Part shown: positions 54,767 through 63,670 of the stretch, piece after piece
How the letters are laid out: every line of letters starts with the position of its first letter
Position numbering within the stretch: position 1 is the stretch's first letter
NCBI GenBank assembly: GCA_000436535.1
Contig: FR886338.1
Coordinates: forward strand, 21,428 to 85,427
Source: Eubacterium sp. CAG:252
GTDB taxonomy: Bacteria > Bacillota > Clostridia > Lachnospirales > Lachnospiraceae
Direction of reading: 5' to 3'
Length of the DNA stretch: 64,000 nucleotides
Notes under the pieces: model-generated
Database searches by the model: none
Seen by the model: only the letters and a program-made list of their open reading frames with translations
Told to the model about the DNA's origin: nothing
Program-made: the position numbers and the translations under genes

Positions 54767-55780
54767 TTAAGCTCTGTAGCCGTGTGGATTGTGGCTCTGC
54801 CAGTTCCAAGAGTCCCTGCACATATCTTCAAGACTCTTAGCTGCCTCCCAGCCAAGAACTTCCTTAGCCTTAGTGGCATCTGCCCATGAGTCAGGAAGGT
54901 CACCCGGACGTCTGTCGCCTATCTTATAGTTCAGCTTTACTCCTGTTGAGCTTTCAAATGCATGTACAATCTCAAGCACGCTGTATGGTGTTCCTGTTCC
55001 AAGGTTGAATATCTCAACACCCTTATGTGTATCTGCATACTCAACTGCCTTTACATGTCCACATGCAAGGTCTACTACATGTATATAATCTCTTCTGCAA
55101 GTTCCGTCTGGTGTTGGATAATCTCCGCCAAATATAGTAAGCTGCTCTCTCACGCCTGCTGCAACCTGTGATACATATGGCATAAGGTTATTAGGGATAC
55201 CCTGTGGGTCCTCACCTATCTTACCTGATGAGTGTGCTCCTATTGGGTTAAAGTAACGTAAAAGTACTACTGTGAGCTCTGGGTCAGCCTTTGCACAGTC
55301 TGTAAGTATCTGCTCCATCATAGACTTAGTCCAGCCGTATGGATTAGAACACTCACCCTTTGGCATAGTCTCTACATAAGGTGGCTTCTGGTCACCATAT
55401 ACTGTTGCAGAAGATGAGAATACTATCTTAGTAACTCCGGCTTCTTTCATACACTCTATAAGTGAAAGTGTTGTATCAATGTTGTTGCGGTAATACTTTG
55501 CTGGAAGACGTGTTGACTCTCCAACTGCCTTAAGTCCCGCAAAATGTATAACACAGTCTATATGATTTTCATTAAATATCTTACGAAGCGCATCTTTATC
55601 CTTAACATCCGCCTCATAAGACACTATGCTTTTTCCTGTTATTTCTTCGACTCTCTTAATAGACTCCGGACAACTGTTACTGTAATCATCAACAATAACA
55701 ACCTCATGTCCTGCATTTATAAGCTCTACCGCTGTGTGTGAGCCGATGTAACCAGCTCCGCCTGCTAATAAAACAACCAT
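54767..55780 (-). CDS. galE: UDP-glucose 4-epimerase
   Basis: GalE interconverts UDP-glucose and UDP-galactose in the Leloir pathway and for glycan synthesis. The 337-residue extended SDR has GGAGYIGSHTAVEL (residues 7-20), catalytic Ser-Ser in FSSSATVYG and YxxxK (YGWTK), and the GalE tail DLACGHVKAVEY...FNLGTGTPYSVLEIV. It lies after a UDP-sugar pyrophosphorylase gene; together they supply UDP-glucose and UDP-galactose. Confidence 0.96.
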   Translation of the reverse strand: MVVLLAGGAGYIGSHTAVELINAGHEVVIVDDYSNSCPESIKRVEEITGKSIVSYEADVKDKDALRKIFNENHIDCVIHFAGLKAVGESTRLPAKYYRNNIDTTLSLIECMKEAGVTKIVFSSSATVYGDQKPPYVETMPKGECSNPYGWTKSMMEQILTDCAKADPELTVVLLRYFNPIGAHSSGKIGEDPQGIPNNLMPYVSQVAAGVREQLTIFGGDYPTPDGTCRRDYIHVVDLACGHVKAVEYADTHKGVEIFNLGTGTPYSVLEIVHAFESSTGVKLNYKIGDRRPGDLPDSWADATKAKEVLGWEAAKSLEDMCRDSWNWQSHNPHGYRA

Positions 55781-55915
55781 AATTTCCTCCGTATATTTAT
55801 GTAATATATTGTATACAATTAAACATTAATGATGTATCAGGATTGCTACATCGACCTGCAATTAACGCAATCCTTAAACACCTCAGACTCCCATAAATAA
55901 TGTATTCACGGCATT

Positions 55916-57142
55916 TTAAAATTCAATTCCATTAACCTTAAGAAGCTCTCTTGCGCTCTCAAGTGAGTCCTTACCTGTCTTGTTCTTTATAGGTGCGAAT
56001 TCATAGCTTCTTTCCACTTCATATGGTACACAGTTGTCCATCATTTCTACCATATCAAGTACAAGTGTCTCAAACTTATATCCGTTAGGACTTTCTGGCT
56101 TGATGTAATTATCATTCTCATCGATATATGGTATCTTCTTCTCAACAATATGAAGTGGAAGGCTTGTGTTAGATATCTCAACAAGCTTCTTAAAGCTGAA
56201 AAGATAGTTAAGTATAACACCAAAGCCATATGTAAGCTCGCCGTCTTCTCTTCTTAAGTTAGCAAGCTCTTCTGACATCTCATAATACTCAATGATAGAT
56301 GGATGTCCGTTTACCCTGCACATAACGCCAACCTTTTCTTCTGGTTCGCACTTTCTTACAACCTTTGAACCACACTCAGCTCCTGCAAGCATAGTTGCTC
56401 CTATGAAAGCCGGGTCAGCAATTCTTTGTAAGATATTGTCAACTGCAAATACATTTACATATTCAACGCCCTTTTCTTCCATATCCTTATCAAGACCTGC
56501 TGCCATTAATGATAAGAACCAGCCGCCGTTACCGTTTGGTGACATAGCAAGGCTGTCTGTGCTCTCCATATACAACTTTCCATTGTAATCAACAGATGGA
56601 ACCATGCTCTGGATGAAGAACTTAACATAATCCTTATCATATCCAAAGTAGTTATGCTCCTCAAAGAAAGCAACTGTATCCTCATTATTCTTGTCGCTTG
56701 TCATAATATAAAGCGGTACATAAGCTCCTGTCATATCAACAACATCTAAAAGATTTCTTATAAGCTGTCCAAAAAGGAAAAGGTCTTTATTGACACCGAC
56801 ATTAAGTGTTCCCTTTGGCTTATCAAGACCTAATCTTGTTCCCTGTCCACCTGCAAGAAGCACTGCTGCCACCTTACCATTCTTTATAGCCTCTACACCC
56901 TTTGCAGTATACTTTTCCTTGTTAGCCTTTATATCTTTAATCTCTACTGCCTCTAATGGCTCAATCTTCTTATCCTCGTTGCTGTCTGACTTGTCATTAA
57001 TACTCTCTACTACCTTCCAGTCAATCATGGCAACCTGCGATATAAGCTTCTTAGCTGCATCATCTTCCAAAGCCTCTAATCTCTTAATAACATGCTCCTG
57101 ATTATGTTCCTTTAAAATACTTATTGCTTCCTGCTTATTCAT
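55916..57142 (-). CDS. UDP-sugar pyrophosphorylase (UDPGP family)
   Basis: The 408-residue protein belongs to the eukaryote-type UDP-GlcNAc/UDP-glucose pyrophosphorylase family. It has VAAVLLAGGQGTRLGLDKPKGTLNVG (about 90-115), YIMTSDKNNEDT, PSVDYNGKLYMES, SPNGNGGWF and NVFAVDNIL. It makes UDP-GlcNAc or UDP-glucose from UTP and the sugar 1-phosphate. The family signature is clear, but the preferred sugar cannot be read from sequence. galE follows downstream. Confidence 0.88.
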   Translation of the reverse strand: MNKQEAISILKEHNQEHVIKRLEALEDDAAKKLISQVAMIDWKVVESINDKSDSNEDKKIEPLEAVEIKDIKANKEKYTAKGVEAIKNGKVAAVLLAGGQGTRLGLDKPKGTLNVGVNKDLFLFGQLIRNLLDVVDMTGAYVPLYIMTSDKNNEDTVAFFEEHNYFGYDKDYVKFFIQSMVPSVDYNGKLYMESTDSLAMSPNGNGGWFLSLMAAGLDKDMEEKGVEYVNVFAVDNILQRIADPAFIGATMLAGAECGSKVVRKCEPEEKVGVMCRVNGHPSIIEYYEMSEELANLRREDGELTYGFGVILNYLFSFKKLVEISNTSLPLHIVEKKIPYIDENDNYIKPESPNGYKFETLVLDMVEMMDNCVPYEVERSYEFAPIKNKTGKDSLESARELLKVNGIEF

Positions 57143-57219
57143 ATTTTTTCTCCTAATAGGTTATTTCGTTGCTACATTATACACCTTTTTTTATGTAATA
57201 ACAATCACATTCATAGTAA

Positions 57220-57669
57220 TCATCTATGATAATCACCCGTCATATCAACAATAGCTTCCATTGCATATAAATATCCCTTAAGTCCGAGTCCTACGACCTG
57301 ACCGTTACATACTGGAACTGTTACTGATGTATGTCTGAATTCTTCTCTTGTATGCACATTAGATATGTGCACCTCTATCTTAGGAATAGAAGCAACTGAA
57401 GCAAGTGCATCCCTTACTGCATAGCTGTAATGTGTAAATGCGCCCGGATTAATGACGATCCCATCAACATCTTTGTAGTATGCCTCCTGAATTTTATCAA
57501 TGACAGCTCCTTCGTGGTTGCTCTGGAACACCTCCGCCTCTACGCCAAGCTCTTTTGCCTTATCCTCTATCATCTTAACTAATGTTTCATAATTGTCTGT
57601 TCCATAGATACCCTTTTCTCTTATTCCAAGGAAATTGATATTAGGTCCATTTATAACTAAAAGCTTCAT
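57220..57669 (-). CDS. aroQ: 3-dehydroquinate dehydratase, type II
   Basis: AroQ removes water from 3-dehydroquinate in the shikimate pathway. The 149-residue protein has the type II signature NGPNINFLGIREKGIYG with catalytic Tyr, the Arg- and Glu-containing QSNHEGAVID, and the His motif VHISNVHTREEFRH. It is last in an aroE-aroK-aroQ set that supplies chorismate for the trp operon 14 kb away. Confidence 0.96.
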   Translation of the reverse strand: MKLLVINGPNINFLGIREKGIYGTDNYETLVKMIEDKAKELGVEAEVFQSNHEGAVIDKIQEAYYKDVDGIVINPGAFTHYSYAVRDALASVASIPKIEVHISNVHTREEFRHTSVTVPVCNGQVVGLGLKGYLYAMEAIVDMTGDYHR

Positions 57670-57726
57670 ATCTTTAATTCTCCAGTTCTTATTAATATAT
57701 TTTTATACAAATGGCTTATCTGCCGC

Positions 57727-58242
57727 TTACTTTCTGTTCTTAATTATCTCTTCATACATATGTTCAAATGCCTTATTTTCCGTATCAATAATGATGTCGG
57801 CAGCTTCTATATATATATCTTCTCTCTGCTGCATAAGTGTATGTATCTTATCCTTGAGATTACCACCCTTAAGAAGTGGTCTTGTCGTATCTTTTCGCAG
57901 TCTTCTGCACAGCTCGTCCTCAGATGCCTTAAGATAAACAACCGTTCCTACCTGCTTAAGCAGCTCTCTGTTGACTTTTCTTAATGGAAGTCCGCCGCCA
58001 ACCGACAGAACGCTTTTCTTAAGTGAGCATGCGAATTCTCTTACTGTGTCAGTTTCCATATCACGGAACGCTTCTTCGCCCTTAGCTGCAAATATATCGT
58101 TAATCGTTGTATGCTCTTTCTGTTCAATATATTCATCTGTATCGCAGAAATTATATCCGTGCTTTCTTGATATCCACCTACCAAATGTTGTTTTTCCACT
58201 TCCCATAAATCCTATGAGAACAATATTATCATTCAATTCCAA
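57727..58242 (-). CDS. aroK: Shikimate kinase
   Basis: AroK phosphorylates shikimate with ATP. The 171-residue product has Walker A GFMGSGKTTFGR (about 11-22), the shikimate-binding CDTDEYIE and FRDMETD, GGGLPLR, and a lid with RPLLKGGN. It is a monofunctional kinase. It overlaps the aroE 3' end by 14 bases, indicating coupled translation. Confidence 0.96.
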   Translation of the reverse strand: MELNDNIVLIGFMGSGKTTFGRWISRKHGYNFCDTDEYIEQKEHTTINDIFAAKGEEAFRDMETDTVREFACSLKKSVLSVGGGLPLRKVNRELLKQVGTVVYLKASEDELCRRLRKDTTRPLLKGGNLKDKIHTLMQQREDIYIEAADIIIDTENKAFEHMYEEIIKNRK

Positions 58243-59098
58243 GTTCCTCTTTCATTCTGTTATATACAATTTCTGCCTCTTCCTTAGACACATTTGTATC
58301 ATTCCAGAGCTCATATGCGGCAACCCCCTGATATAAAAGCATCTTAAGTCCATTGTAAGCCGGCTTTCCAGCTTTCCTGCACTTCTCCATAAACTTGGTT
58401 GTTGACGGATTATAGATTATGTCAACTCCTGCTCCTACAAGCTTATAGAACTCTTCATCTTCGATAGCTGTGTCGCCTACATTAGGATAAAGTCCGACAC
58501 TTGTTGTCTGGATAACGATATATCCGCTTCCTGTAAGTGACTTATATCCATCCATATGCATAGGAATAACGCACTGTTTATTAAAGTAACCATTGACCGC
58601 TTCTGCGATATTCTCGGCTTTTTCTATTGTCCTGTTTAACATATATACTTTATTGGCACCACTCTGTGCACATAAGAAAGCTATCGCCCTTGCCGCACCG
58701 CCTGCGCCAAGTATTATACAGTTATTACCACAAAGACTTATACTCTCATCCTCAAGTTCTCTTTTAAGTCCAAGTATATCAGTGTTATAGCCTTTATAAC
58801 CGCCATCTTTTCTTACAAGTGTATTGACTGCACCAATAGCCTTTGCAAGAGGGTCGATATCGACAAGTACATCCATCACGCCCTGTTTATGTGGCACTGT
58901 TACGTTGAGTCCTAATATATCAAGTGCATATGCGCCCTCAACTGCCTTTGCAACATCTTCCTTATCAACCTTGAATGTTGTATACACCATATTAGTCTTT
59001 GTAATATCTGCCAATGTATTATGTATGACTGGTGATATAGAATGTCCTACCGGATTACCTATAAGGCCACACACTCTTGTAGTTCCTTTAATATCCAT
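58229..59098 (-). CDS. aroE: Shikimate dehydrogenase
   Basis: AroE reduces 3-dehydroshikimate with NADPH. The 289-residue protein has the shikimate-binding NPVGHSISPVIHN (about 16-28), the catalytic Lys-Asp pair (NVTVPHKQGV; YNTDILG), the Rossmann loop LGAGGAARAIAF, and the C-terminal YQGVAAYELWND. It is of normal length and first of the aroE-aroK-aroQ set. Confidence 0.96.
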   Translation of the reverse strand: MDIKGTTRVCGLIGNPVGHSISPVIHNTLADITKTNMVYTTFKVDKEDVAKAVEGAYALDILGLNVTVPHKQGVMDVLVDIDPLAKAIGAVNTLVRKDGGYKGYNTDILGLKRELEDESISLCGNNCIILGAGGAARAIAFLCAQSGANKVYMLNRTIEKAENIAEAVNGYFNKQCVIPMHMDGYKSLTGSGYIVIQTTSVGLYPNVGDTAIEDEEFYKLVGAGVDIIYNPSTTKFMEKCRKAGKPAYNGLKMLLYQGVAAYELWNDTNVSKEEAEIVYNRMKEELGIE

Positions 59099-59213
59099 AA
59101 CTGTACTTCCTTATTAAATTTATTATATCTGATAATGTTATTATAATTCTTATACTAGCAAAGCCCTGCTATATACTGAAAATGCTTTGTAACATTTTGA
59201 TAATAATCAGATT

Positions 59214-59732
59214 TTATCTCTTTACTTTTATATACTTGTGCTTCTGCCTTTTATAGAAAAATAACACTATCCACTCAAGCCTGCGCTTTAAGATTATCTG
59301 GATTTCCTCGTGCTTATCTATAGGCTTAACAAGTATCGACATTATTCCAGCCCTGTTTGCGCCCCACACGTCTGTAAAAAGCTGGTCGCCAACAAAGTAT
59401 GTGTTATCCGTATCAGTATTCATATATTCCATCGCCTTTATATAATTCTTAGGTGATGGCTTGTCAGCCTTGCTTACATACTTTGAACCGACCTCGTTAG
59501 CAAGCGGCTTAACCCTGTGTTCCTTATTATTCGATATAATACATGTATCATATCCTATCTTTCTTAACTCACTAAAAAGTTCCTTTGCCCTCGGTGTTAC
59601 AGGCGCTCCGTGCTCTACCAAAGTATTATCCACGTCAAATATAATGCCTCTGTAGCCTTTATCATACAGCCCCTTATAATCAATATCATAAGCGGAGTCT
59701 ATGTACATATCAGGGTAAAATCTTTTAAACAT
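59214..59732 (-). CDS. yqeG: YqeG-family HAD phosphatase
   Basis: The 172-residue protein is a subclass IIIA HAD hydrolase: FDVDNTLVEHG (nucleophile Asp, about 33-43), TCIISNNKEHR, KPSPKNYIKAM and FVGDQLFTDVWGANRAG. YqeG proteins are conserved next to aroE and shikimate or ribosome-assembly genes in Firmicutes; the substrate is unknown. The ATG at 59732 was chosen over two preceding TTG codons. It begins right after the nrdR stop codon. Confidence 0.9.
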   Translation of the reverse strand: MFKRFYPDMYIDSAYDIDYKGLYDKGYRGIIFDVDNTLVEHGAPVTPRAKELFSELRKIGYDTCIISNNKEHRVKPLANEVGSKYVSKADKPSPKNYIKAMEYMNTDTDNTYFVGDQLFTDVWGANRAGIMSILVKPIDKHEEIQIILKRRLEWIVLFFYKRQKHKYIKVKR

Positions 59733-59738
59733 CAACAA

Positions 59739-60194
59739 TTATTCCTTCCTGTTCAGTATTTTTTTAATTTCATCCATAAATGTATTAACATCCTTGAATT
59801 CTCTGTATACCGAAGCAAATCTTACATATGCCACTTCATCAACATTCTTTAGCTTATCCATAACTATAGAACCTATTGTTGTTGTCGGAATTTCTCTTTC
59901 TCCCATATTGAATATCTGGCTTTCAATATCATCTACCATCCCATTTATCTGTGCCATTGATACTGGTCTTTTATGACACGACCTCACAATGCCAGCTACT
60001 ATCTTTTCTCTGTCATAGGGTTCTCTGTTATTATCCTTCTTAACCACAATAAGCGGAAGTGTTTCTATTTTTTCATATGTTGTAAATCTGTTTCCACATT
60101 CATCACACTGTCTTCTTCTTCTGATAGAACAGTCATCCGTTGGTCTTGAATCAATAACTCTTGTATTCTCTTTTCCGCAATAAGGACATTTCAC
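59739..60194 (-). CDS. nrdR: Transcriptional repressor NrdR
   Basis: NrdR represses ribonucleotide reductase genes in response to nucleotide levels. The 151-residue product has the zinc ribbon [15 protein letters not shown]...CDECGNRF (about 3-36) and an ATP-cone domain (about 48-138). The GTG start at 60194 has AGGAGG seven bases upstream. An in-frame ATG at 60272 would add residues before the zinc ribbon that are not found in the family. It is immediately followed by yqeG. Confidence 0.95.
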   Translation of the reverse strand: MKCPYCGKENTRVIDSRPTDDCSIRRRRQCDECGNRFTTYEKIETLPLIVVKKDNNREPYDREKIVAGIVRSCHKRPVSMAQINGMVDDIESQIFNMGEREIPTTTIGSIVMDKLKNVDEVAYVRFASVYREFKDVNTFMDEIKKILNRKE

Positions 60195-60431
60195 AGCAGC
60201 ACCCCTCCTTAGCAAGCAACCTTCATAACATCTCGTACTATACATATGAACTTCATTATATCCATAATACATTTTAATCGTTAACCATATGTATACAATT
60301 AAAGTAATTATATCCCAGCAGGCGGATTATGTCAAAATATATATAATGATGTCACAATATTTATCAGAAGGTTATAAATCCCATGCCATAAAAAATAAGA
60401 ATAAGATACGGACGGATATATAAATGACTAG

Positions 60432-60502
60432 AATAAAAGCAGACTCACATCATATTTCCACACTTTTACAATAAATATGAAAATATGAAAGTAAGCCTGC
60501 TA
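60432..60502 (-). terminator. Terminator after sigG
   Basis: AGCAG.CT...ATATTT pairs with AAATAT...AAG.CTGCT over about 20 positions with mismatches. TTTTATT follows on the minus strand. The nearby 60195-60431 DNA holds no gene. Confidence 0.65.
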
Positions 60503-60616
60503 TTAAACATATTATATACAATTATAAATCTGCTAACTATTTAATTCATTATAAAATAATATATGGATATAAACTATTTCTGCCCACATTATAACTATAG
60601 TCCCAATTTCTTTTTA

Positions 60617-61396
60617 TTATGTGCCCAGATACTTTTTCATATTTTTAAGCGCACACTTTTCAAGCCTGCTCACCTGCGCCTGCGATATTCCTATTTCACC
60701 AGCTATTTCCATCTGTGTCTTATATTCATAAAAACGCATTTTTATAATCTGCTGTTCCCTGCCTTCAAGCTTCTTATAAGCATCATCTAATGCAAGGTGT
60801 GTGACCCAGTTGTCCTCGCCGTCCTTGACATCTTTTATCTGGTCTATAACATAAAGTGTGTCCTGTCCTTCGTTAAACACCGGCTCATATAAAGACACTG
60901 TGGGCGATACCGCCTCAAGCGCTATGACTATCTCTTCTTTTGATACGCCTATCTCACCTGCTATCTCTGATATAGTCGGCTCCTTCTGCTTCTTCTTTAA
61001 TAGCTGCTCCTTTGTGTATATGGCTTTATATGCCATATCCTTAAGGCTTCTGCTGACCCTTATTGCACTGTTGTCGCGCAGGTACCTTTTTATCTCTCCT
61101 ATAATCATTGGAACTGCATATGTCGAAAACTGCACTCCCTGTCCTAAGTCAAAGTTGTCTATAGCTTTTATTAATCCGATACATCCTATCTGGAACAAGT
61201 CATCCATATTCTCATTACTGTTGGAAAATCTGCCAACTATGCTTAACACAAGTCGCAGATTGCCCTTTATGAATTCCTCCCTTGCCTCTGTGTCGCCTTC
61301 TTTAACCTTTACAAGAAGTTCTCTTTTATCTTTGGCACTAAGCAGTGGCAAATCTTTAGTATTCACTCCACATATGGTAACTCTTACACCTGCCAT
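60617..61396 (-). CDS. sigG: Sporulation sigma factor sigma-G
   Basis: Sigma-G directs late gene expression in the forespore. The 259-residue protein starts MAGVRVTICGVNTKDLPLLS, the sigma-G N-terminus. It has region 2 (FIKGNLRLVLSIVGRFSNSNENMDDLFQIGCIGLIKAIDNFD), region 3 and region 4 (YEYKTQMEIAGEIGISQAQVSRLEKCALKNMKKYL). The ATG at 61396 has AGGAGG seven bases upstream. It implies a spore-forming organism or its descendant. A sigma-F-like promoter precedes it. The usual spoIIGA-sigE genes are not adjacent. Confidence 0.95.
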   Translation of the reverse strand: MAGVRVTICGVNTKDLPLLSAKDKRELLVKVKEGDTEAREEFIKGNLRLVLSIVGRFSNSNENMDDLFQIGCIGLIKAIDNFDLGQGVQFSTYAVPMIIGEIKRYLRDNSAIRVSRSLKDMAYKAIYTKEQLLKKKQKEPTISEIAGEIGVSKEEIVIALEAVSPTVSLYEPVFNEGQDTLYVIDQIKDVKDGEDNWVTHLALDDAYKKLEGREQQIIKMRFYEYKTQMEIAGEIGISQAQVSRLEKCALKNMKKYLGT

Positions 61397-61481
61397 TATC
61401 ATTCCTCCTAAAGACTTTGCGAACATTTATCCTTAGTTAAAATGTATGACCACAGTCCACTTTCGTGTTCGCTTATAGTAG

Positions 61482-61511
61482 AATGATTACCATATCGGAC
61501 TTATTTTATAC
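61482..61511 (-). promoter_or_regulatory. Candidate sigma-F promoter of sigG
   Basis: Minus strand: GTATA (61511-61507), 15 bases, GGTAATCATT (61491-61482). The sigma-F consensus is GYATA-N15-GGNRANAHTR; the -35 and the spacing fit exactly and the -10 fits 8 of 10. It lies between the upstream gene stop and sigG. Confidence 0.6.
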
Positions 61512-61517
61512 GATGAG

Positions 61518-62492
61518 TTATGTCAAATCTCTTAATTCACTCAAAAACTTATCTTCTATTATTTTCCTTATACATGCGGCATCCTGACAGCCTGCTTTGG
61601 CGTAGCTTATAAAGCCGCCAGCCATATGCTCATGGCCGCCGCCATTGCCAATATCCTTTAAAGCGCGGTTAGATATGCGGCCTGCATCATACACTCCGCC
61701 GCTTCTTATAGAGAGCTTGACACCCTCCTCCTTTGCTGAATATGCCACAGCAAAGTCAATTCCATCAAGTGACATTATAAAGTCACATATTGAGGCTATA
61801 AGCGACTCCTGACAGTTATCACCTGTGCTTGCAAAACATGCATCGCCATGTACGTCTACATTGGCAATAGCATAAGCATAAGCCTTAAGGTCATCATACT
61901 GCCTTACACTTGTATCAAGCTTGTTAAGTACCTTATGGTCTGCCATATTGTAAAGCTTATAAAACATATCCAAATCAAGCTGTGTCACACCTCTTTTCAT
62001 ATCAGCAGTGTCAACTTTTATGCCATATAAAAGTGCTGTTGCCATATGCATATCTATGTTGACATGATTTTCAATATAATATGAGGCTATTATTGAAGCA
62101 CACGCACCAACCTCCGGTCTTATATCTTCGAAAACATATTTATTAGTATTGTATACAGGATGATGGTCTATGCATATAGTCTTATCAGAATGTGTATCGA
62201 CTATATTGGCATTACCCTTCTGTGCATCAACTATGATAACTTCCCTTTCTTTATCCAGCTCCTCAGCACATTTTATCTCAAGGATATCTATATTAAGAAG
62301 TGACACCATCTTGGCTGTCACTGTCTTTTCTATACTTCCCTTGTACACTATTTCTGCTGTAATACCCTCTGCTTCAAGCAGCTTTTTCATTCCATATGCA
62401 CTTGCAATAGCATCCGGATCTGGGAAATTATGCATCTGCACATAAACGCTCTTTCCTTTGATATATGATAATATCTCCTCTAACTTTGTCAT
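61518..62492 (-). CDS. DHH-family phosphoesterase (NrnA-like)
   Basis: The 324-residue protein has the DHH motifs NFPDPDAIASAYG (about 22), VDAQKGNA, and TICIDHHPVYN (about 110). A C-terminal DHHA1 domain contains GNGGGHEHMAGG. It is related to nanoRNase/pAp phosphatase or cyclic-di-AMP-type enzymes; substrate class only is known. The ATG at 62492 has GAGGAA upstream; an in-frame ATG at 62546 does not. It is single, followed by sigG with its own promoter. Confidence 0.9.
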   Translation of the reverse strand: MTKLEEILSYIKGKSVYVQMHNFPDPDAIASAYGMKKLLEAEGITAEIVYKGSIEKTVTAKMVSLLNIDILEIKCAEELDKEREVIIVDAQKGNANIVDTHSDKTICIDHHPVYNTNKYVFEDIRPEVGACASIIASYYIENHVNIDMHMATALLYGIKVDTADMKRGVTQLDLDMFYKLYNMADHKVLNKLDTSVRQYDDLKAYAYAIANVDVHGDACFASTGDNCQESLIASICDFIMSLDGIDFAVAYSAKEEGVKLSIRSGGVYDAGRISNRALKDIGNGGGHEHMAGGFISYAKAGCQDAACIRKIIEDKFLSELRDLT

Positions 62493-62707
62493 ATAACTTC
62501 CTCTTTTTAATGTAATAATAGGCATGTCAGTCATAAACTTTATCACTACACTGATGTATCAGAATTATTTTACTAAAATGCAGTCAAATAATCTTTGCAT
62601 ACTATATAACAGTATAACTCTTATTTATATATTTTCAATGTGTAATTGTTCCCACTTATGATATTGTGATTTAATTTTATTGTTTGGCAATATATATTTA
62701 CAGTTAT

Positions 62708-62793
62708 AAATCAGCCGATTTAAAATATTATACAATCATATCTGCCCTTGAAATATATATTTCACATAATCCATTGAAATGTACCCGCCACAT
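62708..62793 (+). repeat. Intergenic segment homologous to 6719-6803, upstream of the ABC transporter
   Basis: This shares ATTTAAAATATT, ATATTT and CATAATC.AT.GAAATGTA, in the same order and orientation, with the 6.7 kb region. It ends 65 bases before the transporter start and probably includes its promoter. The remaining 62493-62707 holds no gene. Confidence 0.55.
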
Positions 62794-62857
62794 TGTATGA
62801 CACATTTTAAAAATATATGCATAAATTATAGTAATCTCTTATATGTCGGAGGCAATC

Positions 62858-63670
62858 TTGGATAACATCTGCAATATTACTGCCGATAATATGTCCACAA
62901 ATGTACCCGAACCGCTTCTCTCACTTAAGGATATCACATACGCTTACAACACTCCAAAAGATGAAATACCTGCTCTGGATGGAATATGTCTGGATATTGC
63001 ACCCGGCTCTTTTACATCTATCGTAGGACCTTCAGGGTGCGGCAAGTCAACTCTTTTATCTATAATATGTGACCTTATTAAACCTGACAGCGGAAGTATT
63101 GTATCCCGTGTATACAATACTGACAATGACTCTTATATACGTCATATCGGCTTTATGCCACAGAAAGACACTCTGTTTGAATGGCGTACCATATATGCCA
63201 ATGTCACACTTGGTCTTGAGATTAATCACTTAAAGGATGCCAAACATCTCGCAAATGTTGATGCCATGCTTAAAGAATACGGATTATATCAGTTCAGGCA
63301 CGTTCATCCAAGTGAATTATCCGGTGGTATGCGGCAGCGCGCAGCTCTTATCAGGACACTTGCACTAAACCCTGATATACTGCTGCTTGATGAACCATTT
63401 TCTGCTCTTGACTATCAGACACGTCTTGAAGTTGCCGATGATATTGGGGGCATAATCAAAGAACAGAAAAAGACTGCACTTCTTGTAACCCACGATATAT
63501 CTGAAGCCATATCTATGGGTGATTCGGTTGTTATTCTTTCCCATCGTCCGGCAAAGATTAAGAAAATCATAGATATACATTTTTCTATTAAAAACAGGAC
63601 TCCTTTCACTTCACGTCAGGCTCCTGAATTTGCAGGTTATTTTAATGAGATATGGGAGGAAATTCAATGA
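62858..63670 (+). CDS. ABC transporter ATP-binding protein (nitrate/sulfonate/taurine type)
   Basis: The 270-residue ATPase has Walker A GPSGCGKSTLLS (about 57), a Q-loop with GFMPQKDTLFEWRT, the signature LSGGMRQRAALIRTL and Walker B ILLLDEPFSALDYQTR. It resembles SsuB/TauB/ThiZ. I chose TTG at 62858 because GGAGG is five bases upstream; ATG at 62843 has no ribosome site and lies over that GGAGG. The stop overlaps the permease start (ATGA). The substrate-binding protein should be outside the window. The cargo could be a sulfonate, nitrate or a thiamine precursor. Confidence 0.9.
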   Translation: MDNICNITADNMSTNVPEPLLSLKDITYAYNTPKDEIPALDGICLDIAPGSFTSIVGPSGCGKSTLLSIICDLIKPDSGSIVSRVYNTDNDSYIRHIGFMPQKDTLFEWRTIYANVTLGLEINHLKDAKHLANVDAMLKEYGLYQFRHVHPSELSGGMRQRAALIRTLALNPDILLLDEPFSALDYQTRLEVADDIGGIIKEQKKTALLVTHDISEAISMGDSVVILSHRPAKIKKIIDIHFSIKNRTPFTSRQAPEFAGYFNEIWEEIQ

